A stretch of 61,046 bases of DNA from Cellulosimicrobium composti (GTDB taxonomy: Bacteria; Actinomycetota; Actinomycetes; Actinomycetales; Cellulomonadaceae): NCBI RefSeq assembly GCF_009711085.1, contig NZ_WMKA01000011.1, positions 1 to 61,046 of the forward strand, in the 5' to 3' direction. Shown piece by piece: positions 7,632-16,806 of the stretch. The notes beneath the pieces are model-generated. The model did not search any database and was not told the origin of the DNA. It saw only the letters and a program-made list of their open reading frames with translations. Position 1 is the stretch's first letter. Each line of letters opens with the position of its first letter. The position numbers and the translations under genes are program-made.

Positions 7632-8732
7632 ATGGACACCCCCACGATCGGAACCCGTGTCCGTGACCTCCTCGACGAGCAGGACGGGACGCAGCGTGCG
7701 CTCGCTGCCGCCGTCGGGATGCCTGAGGACGCCCTCTCGCGTGCCATCCGCGGAACGCGCGGATTCGCAGCCATCGAGGTTGCCCGCGTCGCTGAGGAAC
7801 TCGGTGTCGACGTGCACTGGCTCATCACGGGCAAGGCAGACCCGCGACGGTTGAGGATTGCGGCCCGGCACGCCTACGACCACGGCACCGCGACATACGG
7901 CAACGGCACCCGTGAGCAGGACGAGCAGGTGCTGGAGGGCGTGCGTCTGGCATATCACCAGGCATTCGGTGAGGGCCTGCCTGAGCCCACCCGCCTTCCT
8001 ACCGACGTCGCCAGCATTCGTGAGCTCCTGGGGGACGGGTGGCAGCGACACTTCGCCCAGCGCATGGAAGAACGTCTCGGCGTAGACGTCGTGCGCGTGG
8101 GCGATCTGGGCACGGCATACTCACTCGTCGTCTTGGGGCGGCGTGCTGTGGTTGCGCTGCCTGACCGGGAGCCATGGGGGCGGGCGAACTTCTCGCTTGC
8201 GCACGAGCTCGCCCATCTGGCCGCGGGAGACCATGACGTGGACGACGCGGACGCCGACGATTCCGCCGAGCGCAGGGCGAACGCCTTCGCCGCCGAGCTG
8301 CTGATGCCGGAGAGTCGCCTTCGAGCGCTCGACTGGTCGACGATAGACGCTCCCCGTCTCGGAGAGCTGCTCTGGGAACTCGGCGTGACGACCGCCGCGC
8401 TCGCTGCGCGTCTCGACTCGTTGGCGATCCGGGTGCCGGAGGTGGTCGTCACGTGGCTGCGGATGGCGACACCGCAGTTCTTGCGTCACCGAGCGTTCCC
8501 GGCGTCGCGCTGGACCGAGGTGACGGATCGCGAACGCGCTTCGCGAGCGCGACGCTTTCCTACGGCTCTGATCCAGAAGCTCGAGGACGGAGTGGCGGCA
8601 GGTCGTGTGAATCCGCGAACGCTGGCCTGGGTGGCGGGAGTCGAGGTCGAGGACCTGGAAGTCTTGCCCCCAGACCAGCCGGATACGTCGACCGATGAAC
8701 TCGCCGCCGCGCTCGGGCTCTCTCTCGCGTGA
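7632..8732 (+). CDS. XRE-family regulator fused to ImmA/IrrE metallopeptidase
   Basis: A 366-residue two-domain protein. The N-terminal XRE-type helix-turn-helix (about 8-68) reads TQRALAAAVGMPEDALSRAIRGTRG. The central ImmA/IrrE zinc peptidase (COG2856) has HELAH at 191-195, with the ligand-side acidic segment SAERRANAFAAELLMP at about 213-228. Such fusions control mobile elements or toxin genes by cleaving a repressor. It overlaps the downstream PIN-like gene by 4 nt (GTGA). Codon use is less GC-biased than in the neighbours, suggesting recent acquisition. Confidence 0.9.
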   Translation: MDTPTIGTRVRDLLDEQDGTQRALAAAVGMPEDALSRAIRGTRGFAAIEVARVAEELGVDVHWLITGKADPRRLRIAARHAYDHGTATYGNGTREQDEQVLEGVRLAYHQAFGEGLPEPTRLPTDVASIRELLGDGWQRHFAQRMEERLGVDVVRVGDLGTAYSLVVLGRRAVVALPDREPWGRANFSLAHELAHLAAGDHDVDDADADDSAERRANAFAAELLMPESRLRALDWSTIDAPRLGELLWELGVTTAALAARLDSLAIRVPEVVVTWLRMATPQFLRHRAFPASRWTEVTDRERASRARRFPTALIQKLEDGVAAGRVNPRTLAWVAGVEVEDLEVLPPDQPDTSTDELAAALGLSLA

Positions 8733-9274
8733 CGGTTCTCGTCTTCCCCGACACGACGGTCGTGCGGAACTTCGCCATCCTGCATCGAATGGATCTTCTT
8801 GGGCTCCTCGTGGGCGAACGGGGCGCGTGGTGCGGGACAGTCGCACGCGAGTGTTCGGACCAGGCGAAGAACGAGGCTCTGAGAGACATGGCGCTGGCTC
8901 CAGACATCTTCGGCGCACCGTGGTATCCGGAGGCTGCCGAGCAGATCGACATCCGTGTCGTCCGGGACGGGCTGGCAAGCCCGGGCGACGGACCTCACCA
9001 ACACCTGGGGGAGGCAGAGACGGTCGTGCTCGCCTCGCGGCGTGCGCCCGGAGCGCTGTTCGTCACCGACGACCGCGGGGCCACGCTCGTGGCCGTGCAG
9101 CACGGTCTGAAGGTGGTGACGACCGCAGGGCTGATCAGGCTGGCCGTCAAGACGGGCAACCTCGCCGCAGACGTCGCGTGGGGGTACGTCCAGACACTCG
9201 TTGCGCAGGACCGCTGGATCCCGTGGGAGGCGCGCTCGACGCGAGCCTCGTTCGACAGTTGGGTCGCCGGCTGA
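8729..9274 (+). CDS. PIN-like domain protein, putative toxin partner of XRE-ImmA
   Basis: A 181-residue protein with the spaced acidic residues of a PIN nuclease: D8 in VLVFPDTTVV, E41 in AREC, E95/E97 in HLGEAETVVLA and D114/D115 in FVTDDRGA. PIN toxins cut RNA using such residues with Mg2+ or Mn2+. The family assignment is by pattern only. The GTG at 8729 overlaps the XRE-ImmA stop, so the two are made together. XRE-COG2856 genes paired with a PIN-like gene have been proposed as toxin-antitoxin or defence modules. Lower GC than the surroundings supports transfer. Confidence 0.7.
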   Translation: MTVLVFPDTTVVRNFAILHRMDLLGLLVGERGAWCGTVARECSDQAKNEALRDMALAPDIFGAPWYPEAAEQIDIRVVRDGLASPGDGPHQHLGEAETVVLASRRAPGALFVTDDRGATLVAVQHGLKVVTTAGLIRLAVKTGNLAADVAWGYVQTLVAQDRWIPWEARSTRASFDSWVAG

Positions 9275-9412
9275 CTGGTCGACCGGCGCCGAGGCCCGCA
9301 TGGCGGGACGGTCGTGGCCGGACCGCGCGCCGCGTGCGTATCATCGATCGACCCAGACAGCACCCGGCGGGCCGTTGAGAGAGACGGAGGCCGGCGACAG
9401 ACGGAGCAGCAC

Positions 9413-10726
9413 GTGGCACTTGTCGTGCAGAAGTACGGCGGATCGTCGGTATCGGACGCCGAGAGCATCAAGCGGGTGGCCAAGCGCATCGCGGAGGCGA
9501 AGCGGGCCGGGAACGACGTGGTCGTCGTGGTCTCGGCGATGGGCGACACGACGGACGAGCTCATCGACCTGGCGCAGCAGGTCACCCCCCTCCCGCCGCA
9601 GCGCGAGATGGACATCCTCCTCACCGCGGGCGAGCGCATCTCGATGTCGCTGCTCGCGATGGCGATCACGAACCTCGGCGTGAAGGCGAAGTCGTTCACG
9701 GGCCAGCAGGCGGGTGTCATCACGGACGCGGTGCACGGCAAGGCGCGCATCGTCGACGTGGTGCCGACGCGCGTGCGCGAGACGCTCGACAAGGGGCAGG
9801 TCGCGATCGTGGCCGGGTTCCAGGGCGTCACGCAGTCGACGAACGACGTGACGACGCTGGGCCGCGGCGGGTCGGACACGACGGCCGTCGCGCTCGCCGC
9901 CGGGCTGGACGCCGACGTGTGCGAGATCTACACGGACGTCGACGGCGTGTTCACGGCGGACCCGCGCATCGTGCCGAGCGCGCGCAAGATCGACAGCATC
10001 ACGTACGAGGAGATGCTGGAGATGGCGGCGAGCGGGGCGAAGGTCCTCGCGCTGCGGTGCGTCGAGTACGGCCGCCGCTACGGCGTCCCGATCCACGTGC
10101 GCTCGTCCTTCAGCGGCACGGAGGGCACGTTCGTCCGCGCGGACGCCTACACCGCGCCCCGCCCCGGCAGCCCGACCAGCACCGCAGACCTTCCCGAGGA
10201 GACCGTCATGGAAGACCCGATCATCTCCGGCGTCGCGCACGACCGCAGCGAGGCCAAGATCACCGTCGTCGGCGTGCCCGACGTCCCGGGCACGGCGGCG
10301 CGCATCTTCGAGGTGGTCGCGGGCTCGGGCGTGAACATCGACATGATCGTCCAGAACGTGTCGGCCGCCCGCACGGGTCTCACGGACATCTCGTTCTCCC
10401 TCCCCGAGGGCGACGGCCCGGCGGCGATGTCGGCGCTGTCCGCGCTGCAGGCGGAGATCGGGTTCGACTCGCTGCAGTTCGACGACCAGATCGGCAAGCT
10501 GTCGCTCGTGGGCGCGGGCATGAAGTCGCACCCGGGCGTCTCGGCGAAGCTGTTCGGCGCGCTGCGCGACGCGGGCATCAACATCGAGATGATCTCCACC
10601 TCGGAGATCCGCATCTCGGTCGTGACGCGCGAGGACTCGCTCGACGAGGCGGTGCGCGCCGTGCACACCGCGTTCGAGCTCGACGCCGACGGCGAGGCCG
10701 TCGTCTACGCCGGCACCGGCCGCTGA
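9413..10726 (+). CDS. lysC: Aspartate kinase (alpha subunit)
   Basis: Phosphorylates L-aspartate, the first step to lysine, threonine, methionine and diaminopimelate. The 437-residue protein begins with [11 protein letters not shown], the conserved KYGG substrate and ATP site. It has [23 protein letters not shown] at about 140-162 and two C-terminal ACT regulatory domains from about residue 265. Feedback control by lysine plus threonine is usual for this group. The GTG at 9413 gives the canonical N-terminus; a TATCAT box at 9339-9344 may be its -10. It is followed by asd after 12 nt. Confidence 0.97.
   Translation: MALVVQKYGGSSVSDAESIKRVAKRIAEAKRAGNDVVVVVSAMGDTTDELIDLAQQVTPLPPQREMDILLTAGERISMSLLAMAITNLGVKAKSFTGQQAGVITDAVHGKARIVDVVPTRVRETLDKGQVAIVAGFQGVTQSTNDVTTLGRGGSDTTAVALAAGLDADVCEIYTDVDGVFTADPRIVPSARKIDSITYEEMLEMAASGAKVLALRCVEYGRRYGVPIHVRSSFSGTEGTFVRADAYTAPRPGSPTSTADLPEETVMEDPIISGVAHDRSEAKITVVGVPDVPGTAARIFEVVAGSGVNIDMIVQNVSAARTGLTDISFSLPEGDGPAAMSALSALQAEIGFDSLQFDDQIGKLSLVGAGMKSHPGVSAKLFGALRDAGINIEMISTSEIRISVVTREDSLDEAVRAVHTAFELDADGEAVVYAGTGR
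10208..10726 (+). CDS. Aspartate kinase beta subunit (internal start)
   Basis: In-frame ATG at 10208 (Met266 of LysC) is preceded by GAGGAGA at 10196-10202, an ideal ribosome site inside the gene. It would yield 172 residues holding only the ACT domains. Corynebacterium glutamicum lysC makes a beta subunit of the same length this way, giving an alpha2beta2 enzyme. Production here is inferred. Confidence 0.6.
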   Translation: MEDPIISGVAHDRSEAKITVVGVPDVPGTAARIFEVVAGSGVNIDMIVQNVSAARTGLTDISFSLPEGDGPAAMSALSALQAEIGFDSLQFDDQIGKLSLVGAGMKSHPGVSAKLFGALRDAGINIEMISTSEIRISVVTREDSLDEAVRAVHTAFELDADGEAVVYAGTGR

Positions 10727-11860
<1,134 letters not shown>

Positions 11861-11889
11861 TCCGCGGCGGGTGACGCCCCGCGACGCCA

Positions 11890-11924
11890 CGGCAGGGCCC
11901 CGGTCGTCGACCGGGGCCCTGCCG
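11890..11924. terminator. Bidirectional terminator between asd and the VOC gene
   Basis: A perfect 17-bp inverted repeat around a single T (11890-11906 with 11908-11924) lies 30 nt after asd and 30 nt after the convergent VOC gene. It can serve both. Confidence 0.8.
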
Positions 11925-11953
11925 CGTCCTGGAAGTCGTCGTGCGGACGGGCG

Positions 11954-12361
11954 TCAGCCCTCGACCATGCGCCGCATGGTCTCGCCGTCGGCGAGGCCGA
12001 CGATGTTGCCGGCGGGATCGGTGAGCCAGGCGCCGTCGCCGCCCTCCATGAACCCGCGCACGATGCCCTTCTCGTCCTGGTCGAACCCCTCGTAGCGCTC
12101 GAACGTCACGCCCTTCGCGGTGAGCTCGTCGACGACCTCGTCCACGTCGTCGACGGTGAGGTGCATGACGGTGAAGGCGGCCGGACGGTGGTCCTCCTTC
12201 GGGTAGACGAACATGTCCGAGCCGCCCCCGAGGTGGAGGACCAGGCCGTTGCCCCCGTCGAGGGCGGTGACGGAGAGCCCGAGGGTGTCCCCGTAGAACG
12301 CGCGCACCGCGTCGAGGTCGTCCGCCGAGAAGCTGGAGAACCCGCGCCGAATCGTGACCAT
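11954..12361 (-). CDS. VOC (glyoxalase/bleomycin-resistance) family protein
   Basis: A 135-residue vicinal-oxygen-chelate protein. The fold is visible as two beta-alpha-beta units: AVRAFYGDTLGLSV near residues 18-31, and LTDPAGNIVGLAD near the end. Substrate and metal ligands cannot be fixed from sequence; such proteins range from glyoxalases to resistance factors. ATG at 12361 is chosen because AAGGAG lies just upstream and the protein then starts at the first strand; the frame stays open further without homology. Confidence 0.82.
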   Translation of the reverse strand: MVTIRRGFSSFSADDLDAVRAFYGDTLGLSVTALDGGNGLVLHLGGGSDMFVYPKEDHRPAAFTVMHLTVDDVDEVVDELTAKGVTFERYEGFDQDEKGIVRGFMEGGDGAWLTDPAGNIVGLADGETMRRMVEG

Positions 12362-12523
12362 CGCTGCCTCACTCCTTCGTGACCGCCGGCGCCCGGAGGG
12401 CGTGGACCCGCCGCGGACGTCGGACCCTCCCAGGCTCCCACCGCGCGGCGTCGGCGGGAACCGCCCGCCGCGGGTGAGCGGGGCCGGGTCGCCGGCCGGG
12501 GGTTGCGCCTGGTAAAGCATCCA

Positions 12524-12549
12524 TGGTTCATTAGTGGAGTAATGAACCA
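12524..12549 (+). promoter_or_regulatory. Operator upstream of the YtrA-type gntR gene
   Basis: A perfect 10-bp inverted repeat, TGGTTCATTA (12524-12533) and TAATGAACCA (12540-12549), with a 6-bp spacer, sits 33 nt before the regulator's ATG. It is AT-rich in GC-rich surroundings. GntR/YtrA proteins bind such dyads to repress their own operon. Confidence 0.65.
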
Positions 12550-12581
12550 CAGGACGCGCGAGGCGGGAGAGGATGGGGCCC

Positions 12582-13001
12582 ATGTTCGACGGACCTGAAC
12601 CCATCTACCTCCAGATCGCGCAGATGATCCGGGCGCAGGTGCTCGCGGGAGAGCTCGCGGAGGAGGAGCAGGTCATGTCCACGACGCAGTTCGCGACGAC
12701 GTTCCGCATCAACCCGGCGACCGCGGCCAAGGCGTTCGCCGGCCTGGTCGACGAGGGCGTCCTGTACAAGCGGCGCGGGCTCGGCATGTTCGTCGCGCCC
12801 GGTGCGCGCGAGAAGCTCCTCGCCGACCACCGTGCGCGCTTCTTCGACGAGGTGCTCGCGCCCGCGCTCGCGCAGGCCGACCTCCTCGACATCCCGACGT
12901 CCGAGGTCGTGGACTACGTCCTCGGCCGCCCGCGCCCCGCCGGTCCCGGCACCGGAGGCGCTCCCCGCACCGGCCCGACCACCGACCCCACCCCGAGGTG
13001 A
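12582..13001 (+). CDS. GntR-family transcriptional regulator, YtrA subfamily
   Basis: A 139-residue short GntR protein. The winged helix begins PEPIYLQIAQMIRAQVLAGEL, with the recognition helix in RINPATAAKAFAGLVDEGVL and the wing at KRRGLGMFV. The effector domain is only a short helical tail, as in YtrA, which controls ABC transporter operons. The ATG at 12582 is preferred over 12573 because GGGAGAGG (12565-12572) is properly spaced for it. It leads an operon with two ABC ATPase-permease pairs. Confidence 0.92.
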   Translation: MFDGPEPIYLQIAQMIRAQVLAGELAEEEQVMSTTQFATTFRINPATAAKAFAGLVDEGVLYKRRGLGMFVAPGAREKLLADHRARFFDEVLAPALAQADLLDIPTSEVVDYVLGRPRPAGPGTGGAPRTGPTTDPTPR

Positions 13002-13006
13002 GACCC

Positions 13007-13999
13007 GTGACCGCCCGGCCCGCCAGCCGCCCCACCGACCCGACCGGCCCCGCCCTCCCCGGACCGGAGCCGTTCGCCGCCGAGGTGCGCGACGTCGTCG
13101 TGCGCTACGCGCGCGGCGACGACGCCCCCGCGCTCGACCACGCGACCCTGACCATCCGCCCCGGCGTCATCACCGGCCTGCTCGGCCGCAACGGCGCGGG
13201 CAAGACGACCCTCGCCGCGCTGCTCGCCGCGTTCCGCCGGCCGACGTCGGGGTCCGTGCGCGTCGGCCTGCCCGGGGAGCTCGAGGACCCGTTCGAGAAC
13301 GTGTGGACGACGACGCACACCCAGCTCGTCCGCGAGAGCGGCGACGTGTGGGAGTCCGACAAGGCCCGCGACACGCTCGCGTACTACGCGGACCTGCGTC
13401 CCCGCTGGGACGCCGACCTCGCGGCGCGCCTCCTCGACGAGCTCGAGGTCGACGTGCGCAGGAAGCCCAGCGAGATGTCGCGCGGCAAGCGGTCCGCGCT
13501 CGGCGCGGTGATCGGCCTGGCGTCGCGCGCGCCGCTGACGATCTTCGACGAGGTCTACCTCGGCATGGACGCGCCGAGCCGGTACGCGTTCTACGACGCC
13601 CTCGTCGCCGACTACGCCGAGCACCCGCGCACGGTCCTGCTGTCGAGCCACCTCATCACCGAGGTGGAGCGGCTGTTCGAGGACGTCGTGATCATCGACC
13701 GCGGCCGCGTGCTGCTCGCCGAGAACGCCGACGACGTGCGGGCCCGCGGCGTGAGCCTCACCGGCCCGGCCGACGTCGTCGAGCGGCACGCCGCGGGGCG
13801 CGAGGTGCTCGCGCGCCAACGGCTCGGCGGCACCGCCCAGGTGACGCTGTTCGGCACGTTCGCCGACGACGAGCGCGCCGCCGCCGTCGAGGCGGGGCTC
13901 GAGGTGGGCGCCGTGCCCGTCCAGGACCTGTTCGTGCACCTCACCCGCACCGGCCGCCCCGGCGCCGGGACGGACGCCGAGAGGGAGGAGGCACGATGA
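13007..13999 (+). CDS. ABC transporter ATP-binding protein (YtrB-like)
   Basis: A 330-residue ATPase. Walker A is LLGRNGAGKTT (about 60), the signature is MSRGKRSALG and Walker B is LTIFDEVYLGMDAP, where the proline usual after the DE pair is replaced by Val. That form is seen in YtrB-type ATPases paired with YtrA regulators. GTG at 13007 is preferred because GAGGTGAG precedes it; the GTG at 12998 overlaps the regulator's stop and would add three residues. It overlaps the next gene by 4 nt. The cargo is unknown. Confidence 0.9.
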   Translation: MTARPASRPTDPTGPALPGPEPFAAEVRDVVVRYARGDDAPALDHATLTIRPGVITGLLGRNGAGKTTLAALLAAFRRPTSGSVRVGLPGELEDPFENVWTTTHTQLVRESGDVWESDKARDTLAYYADLRPRWDADLAARLLDELEVDVRRKPSEMSRGKRSALGAVIGLASRAPLTIFDEVYLGMDAPSRYAFYDALVADYAEHPRTVLLSSHLITEVERLFEDVVIIDRGRVLLAENADDVRARGVSLTGPADVVERHAAGREVLARQRLGGTAQVTLFGTFADDERAAAVEAGLEVGAVPVQDLFVHLTRTGRPGAGTDAEREEAR

Positions 14000-14787
14000 C
14001 CGCCACCGCAGACCGCGCCGCGGAGCGCCGCGCGCTCGAGACCGCCGCCCACCGGCGGGGAGTGCGCGCCGTCGCCTCGTACTTCATCGGCGGCACGTGG
14101 TTCGTGGGCCTGTGGTTCTGGGCCATCGCGCTCGTCGTCGGCGTGCTGATCCTGTGGATCATGACGCGCAACGACGACGTGAGCATCGAGGCCGTGGGCG
14201 GCGTCGCGGGCTCGGCGAAGTTCTTCCTCTTCGTGATGGGCATCATCCTCCCGCTCATGACGATCGCCGTGCACGTCGCCGCGGGCGGCACCCGACGGTC
14301 GTACACCCACGGGCTCTGGATCGGCGCGACCGTCTCCGGCCTGACGTTCGGGATCGCGGCCGCGCTCGTGAAGTGGGGCGAGTGGACGCTGTTCCGGCGC
14401 GTCGGGTGGCCGACGGAAGGGGATCTCGGGCAGCTCTACGGCGACGGGTCCGAGGTCGTCCTCGTGAGCCTCGTCGAGGGGATCTCGTGCGTCGTGTACT
14501 ACCTCGCCGGGATGGTGATCGCGGCCGGCTTCTACGGGTACGGGTTCGTGCGCGGCGTGCTGCTCGTCGTCGCGTCGCTCGGCACCGTGGCGGTCACCGA
14601 GGTCTTCCTGCGCTCCGGCTTCTTCGGCAACGGCCTCGCGCGCGCCGTCGGTCTCGACGGCACGCCCGTGGGGCTCGCGCTCCTCGGCGGCGTCCTCGGG
14701 GCCGTGCTCGCCGCCCTGCTCCTGCGCGCCGTCCTGCGGGGCGCCGCCGTCCGCCCGGTCGAGTTCGCCGCGAGCGCGAGCGCCTGA
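13996..14787 (+). CDS. Membrane protein, probable ABC transporter permease of the YtrA operon
   Basis: A 263-residue polytopic protein with about six hydrophobic segments, the first at WFVGLWFWAIALVVGVLILWIM (about 35-56), then FFLFVMGIILPLMTIAVHVAAGG. No clear family motif was recognised. Its ATGA overlap with the ATPase and its topology make it the likely membrane partner. It lies 86 nt upstream of a second, more conventional ABC pair. Confidence 0.78.
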   Translation: MTATADRAAERRALETAAHRRGVRAVASYFIGGTWFVGLWFWAIALVVGVLILWIMTRNDDVSIEAVGGVAGSAKFFLFVMGIILPLMTIAVHVAAGGTRRSYTHGLWIGATVSGLTFGIAAALVKWGEWTLFRRVGWPTEGDLGQLYGDGSEVVLVSLVEGISCVVYYLAGMVIAAGFYGYGFVRGVLLVVASLGTVAVTEVFLRSGFFGNGLARAVGLDGTPVGLALLGGVLGAVLAALLLRAVLRGAAVRPVEFAASASA

Positions 14788-14873
14788 CCGGCCACCACCG
14801 ACAACCCGACACCACCCCCTCCGGACGGCGCGCCGCGCCGCCCGCGGGTGGCGCACACCCACCTGGAGGCACC

Positions 14874-15938
14874 ATGACCACCGCACCACCGCCCACCGGC
14901 GGCGCGACCGCGACGTCGGCCACCCGGTCGCCCGGGACGACCGCCGCGCCCGAGCCCGTCGTCGAGGTCCGCAACCTCCGCAAGACGTACCCCGGGCCGA
15001 AGGGGTCCGACGCTCGGAAGGTCGCCGTCGAGGACGTGTCCTTCACCGTCGCCGCCGGGGAGATCTTCGGCATCCTCGGCCCCAACGGAGCGGGCAAGAC
15101 CACGACCGTCGAGTGCCTCGCGGGGCTGCGCGAGGCCGACGGCGGCACGGTCCGCGTGCTCGGCGTCGACCCGCAGGCCGACCCCGCCGCGGTGCGCGAC
15201 GCCGTCGGGGTCCAGCTCCAGGAGGTCGCGCTCAACGAGAGGATCACGGTCGAGGAGGCGATGCGCCTCTTCGCGTCGTTCTACGCGACACCGGGGGACG
15301 TCGAGGAGCTGCTCGACCTGCTCGACCTCGCCGAGCACCGACGCGTCGCGTTCGCGAAGCTCTCCGGCGGGCAGAAGCAGCGCCTGTCGATCGCGCTCGC
15401 GCTCGTCGGCAACCCGCGCGTCGCGATCCTCGACGAGCTCACCACGGGCCTGGACCCCGCGGCCCGCCGCGCGACGTGGGAGCTCGTGGAGCGGGTGCGC
15501 GACCGCGGCGTGACGATCCTGCTCGTCACGCACTTCATGGACGAGGCGGAGCGCCTGTGCGACCGGCTCGTCATCATCGACCGCGGTCGCGTCGTCGCGC
15601 AGGGCACGCCCGCGGAGCTCGTCGACTCCGTCGACACCTCGCGCACCGTGCGGCTGCGCGTCCCGCCCGCGGACCACGACCTCGCGCTGCACACGATCGC
15701 CGGGCTCGCGGACGTCGAGCACGTGGAGGCGCCCCCGACGCCCGGGCGGGAGATCGAGGTGACGGGCTCGCGGCGGGTGCTGCCCGCCGTCGTGCTCGCG
15801 CTCGCCGAGCACGAGGTCGTGCCCGACGACGTCCGGACCGTCTCGCGCACGCTCGAGGACGTGTTCGTGGCCGTGACCGGCCGCACCTACGACCCGGACG
15901 CGACCGACGCCCGGCCGACCCGAGGGGAGTCCCGATGA
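14874..15938 (+). CDS. ABC transporter ATP-binding protein (ABC-2 exporter type)
   Basis: A 354-residue ATPase. Residues 1-30 form a Thr/Pro/Ala-rich lead. Walker A is LGPNGAGKTTT (about 67-77), the signature is LSGGQKQRLS and Walker B is VAILDELTTGLDP, with Leu instead of Pro after the DE pair. A C-terminal domain of about 90 residues follows, as in CcmA/DrrA exporters. The ATG at 14874 follows GGAGG. It overlaps its permease by 4 nt and probably belongs to the YtrA-controlled operon. Confidence 0.92.
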   Translation: MTTAPPPTGGATATSATRSPGTTAAPEPVVEVRNLRKTYPGPKGSDARKVAVEDVSFTVAAGEIFGILGPNGAGKTTTVECLAGLREADGGTVRVLGVDPQADPAAVRDAVGVQLQEVALNERITVEEAMRLFASFYATPGDVEELLDLLDLAEHRRVAFAKLSGGQKQRLSIALALVGNPRVAILDELTTGLDPAARRATWELVERVRDRGVTILLVTHFMDEAERLCDRLVIIDRGRVVAQGTPAELVDSVDTSRTVRLRVPPADHDLALHTIAGLADVEHVEAPPTPGREIEVTGSRRVLPAVVLALAEHEVVPDDVRTVSRTLEDVFVAVTGRTYDPDATDARPTRGESR

Positions 15939-16744
15939 CCGCCACGACCCTGACCCCGTCCGTCGCGCCCGCCCGCCGCAGCACCGGCTGGCGCGGGTTC
16001 GGCGTGCTGCTCGCGACCGAGGCGCGCCTGTGGCTGCGCGACCCCGGCACGGTGTTCTTCGCGCTCGTGTTCCCCACCGTCCTGCTCGTCGGGGTCGGGT
16101 TCGCCATCCCCGGCATGCGCACCCCGATCGAGGACGCGCCCCCGCCGTGGCTCGGCCTCACCGCCGTCTCGCTCTACGTGCCCGTCGTGCTCGCGGCCGC
16201 GATCGCGACCCCGGCGCTCACCACGATGCCGGTGTACTTCGCGACGTTCCGCGAGAAAGGGCTGCTGCGGCGCCTGTCCACGACGCCGATGCGGCCGCAG
16301 GGGATCGTCGTCGCGCACCTCGTCATCAACCTCGTGGCGGTCGTGGTGTCGTCCGCGGTCGCGCTCGTCGTCGGCGAGCTCGTGTTCGGGCTGCCCGCGC
16401 CGCGCAACGCGGGGACGGTCGCGCTCGCGTTCGTCCTCGGCGTCGCGTCGATGTACGCGCTGGGCACGCTCGTCGCGGCGCGCGCGCCCAAGGCGAGCAC
16501 CGCGTCCGCGATCGGGACGCTGATCTACTTCCCGCTGCTCTTCCTCTCGGGGCTGTGGACGCCGGGGCCGATCATGCCCGAGGCCGTGGCGCAGATCGGG
16601 AGGCTCACGCCGCTCGGGGCCGCGTCGCAGGCGATGACGGCGGGGTGGTTCGAGCCCGGCTTCCCCACGGTGCAGGTCGTCGTCATGGCGGTGTGGACCG
16701 CGGTGCTCCTGCCGCTCGGGGTCCGGCTCTTCCGCTGGAGCTGA
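15935..16744 (+). CDS. ABC-2 type transporter permease
   Basis: A 269-residue membrane subunit with six helices. The N-terminal segment ATEARLWLRDPGTVFFALVFPTVLL and the loop FREKGLLRRLSTTPMRPQGIV are characteristic of ABC-2 permeases. Near the C-terminus are the helix FPLLFLSGLWTPG and the loop MPEAVAQIGRLTPLG. It completes the exporter with the preceding ATPase and ends the operon; a strong hairpin follows. The substrate is unknown. Confidence 0.92.
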   Translation: MTATTLTPSVAPARRSTGWRGFGVLLATEARLWLRDPGTVFFALVFPTVLLVGVGFAIPGMRTPIEDAPPPWLGLTAVSLYVPVVLAAAIATPALTTMPVYFATFREKGLLRRLSTTPMRPQGIVVAHLVINLVAVVVSSAVALVVGELVFGLPAPRNAGTVALAFVLGVASMYALGTLVAARAPKASTASAIGTLIYFPLLFLSGLWTPGPIMPEAVAQIGRLTPLGAASQAMTAGWFEPGFPTVQVVVMAVWTAVLLPLGVRLFRWS

Positions 16745-16746
16745 GC

Positions 16747-16778
16747 CCTCGCCCGCCGGTCCGCCCCGGCGGGCGAGG
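16747..16778 (+). terminator. Terminator of the YtrA/ABC operon
   Basis: A perfect 13-bp inverted repeat (16747-16759 with 16766-16778, 6-nt loop) starts 3 nt after the permease stop. It separates the operon from the GATase gene, which has its own promoter. Confidence 0.75.
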
Positions 16779-16806
16779 CGCGGGCGGCGCTCCTACCCTG
16801 ACCGGC

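Noticed and set aside
12531-12586. 12573 as start of the GntR regulator
   Set aside because: The GGGAGAGG ribosome site touches this ATG, whereas it is 9 nt from the ATG at 12582.
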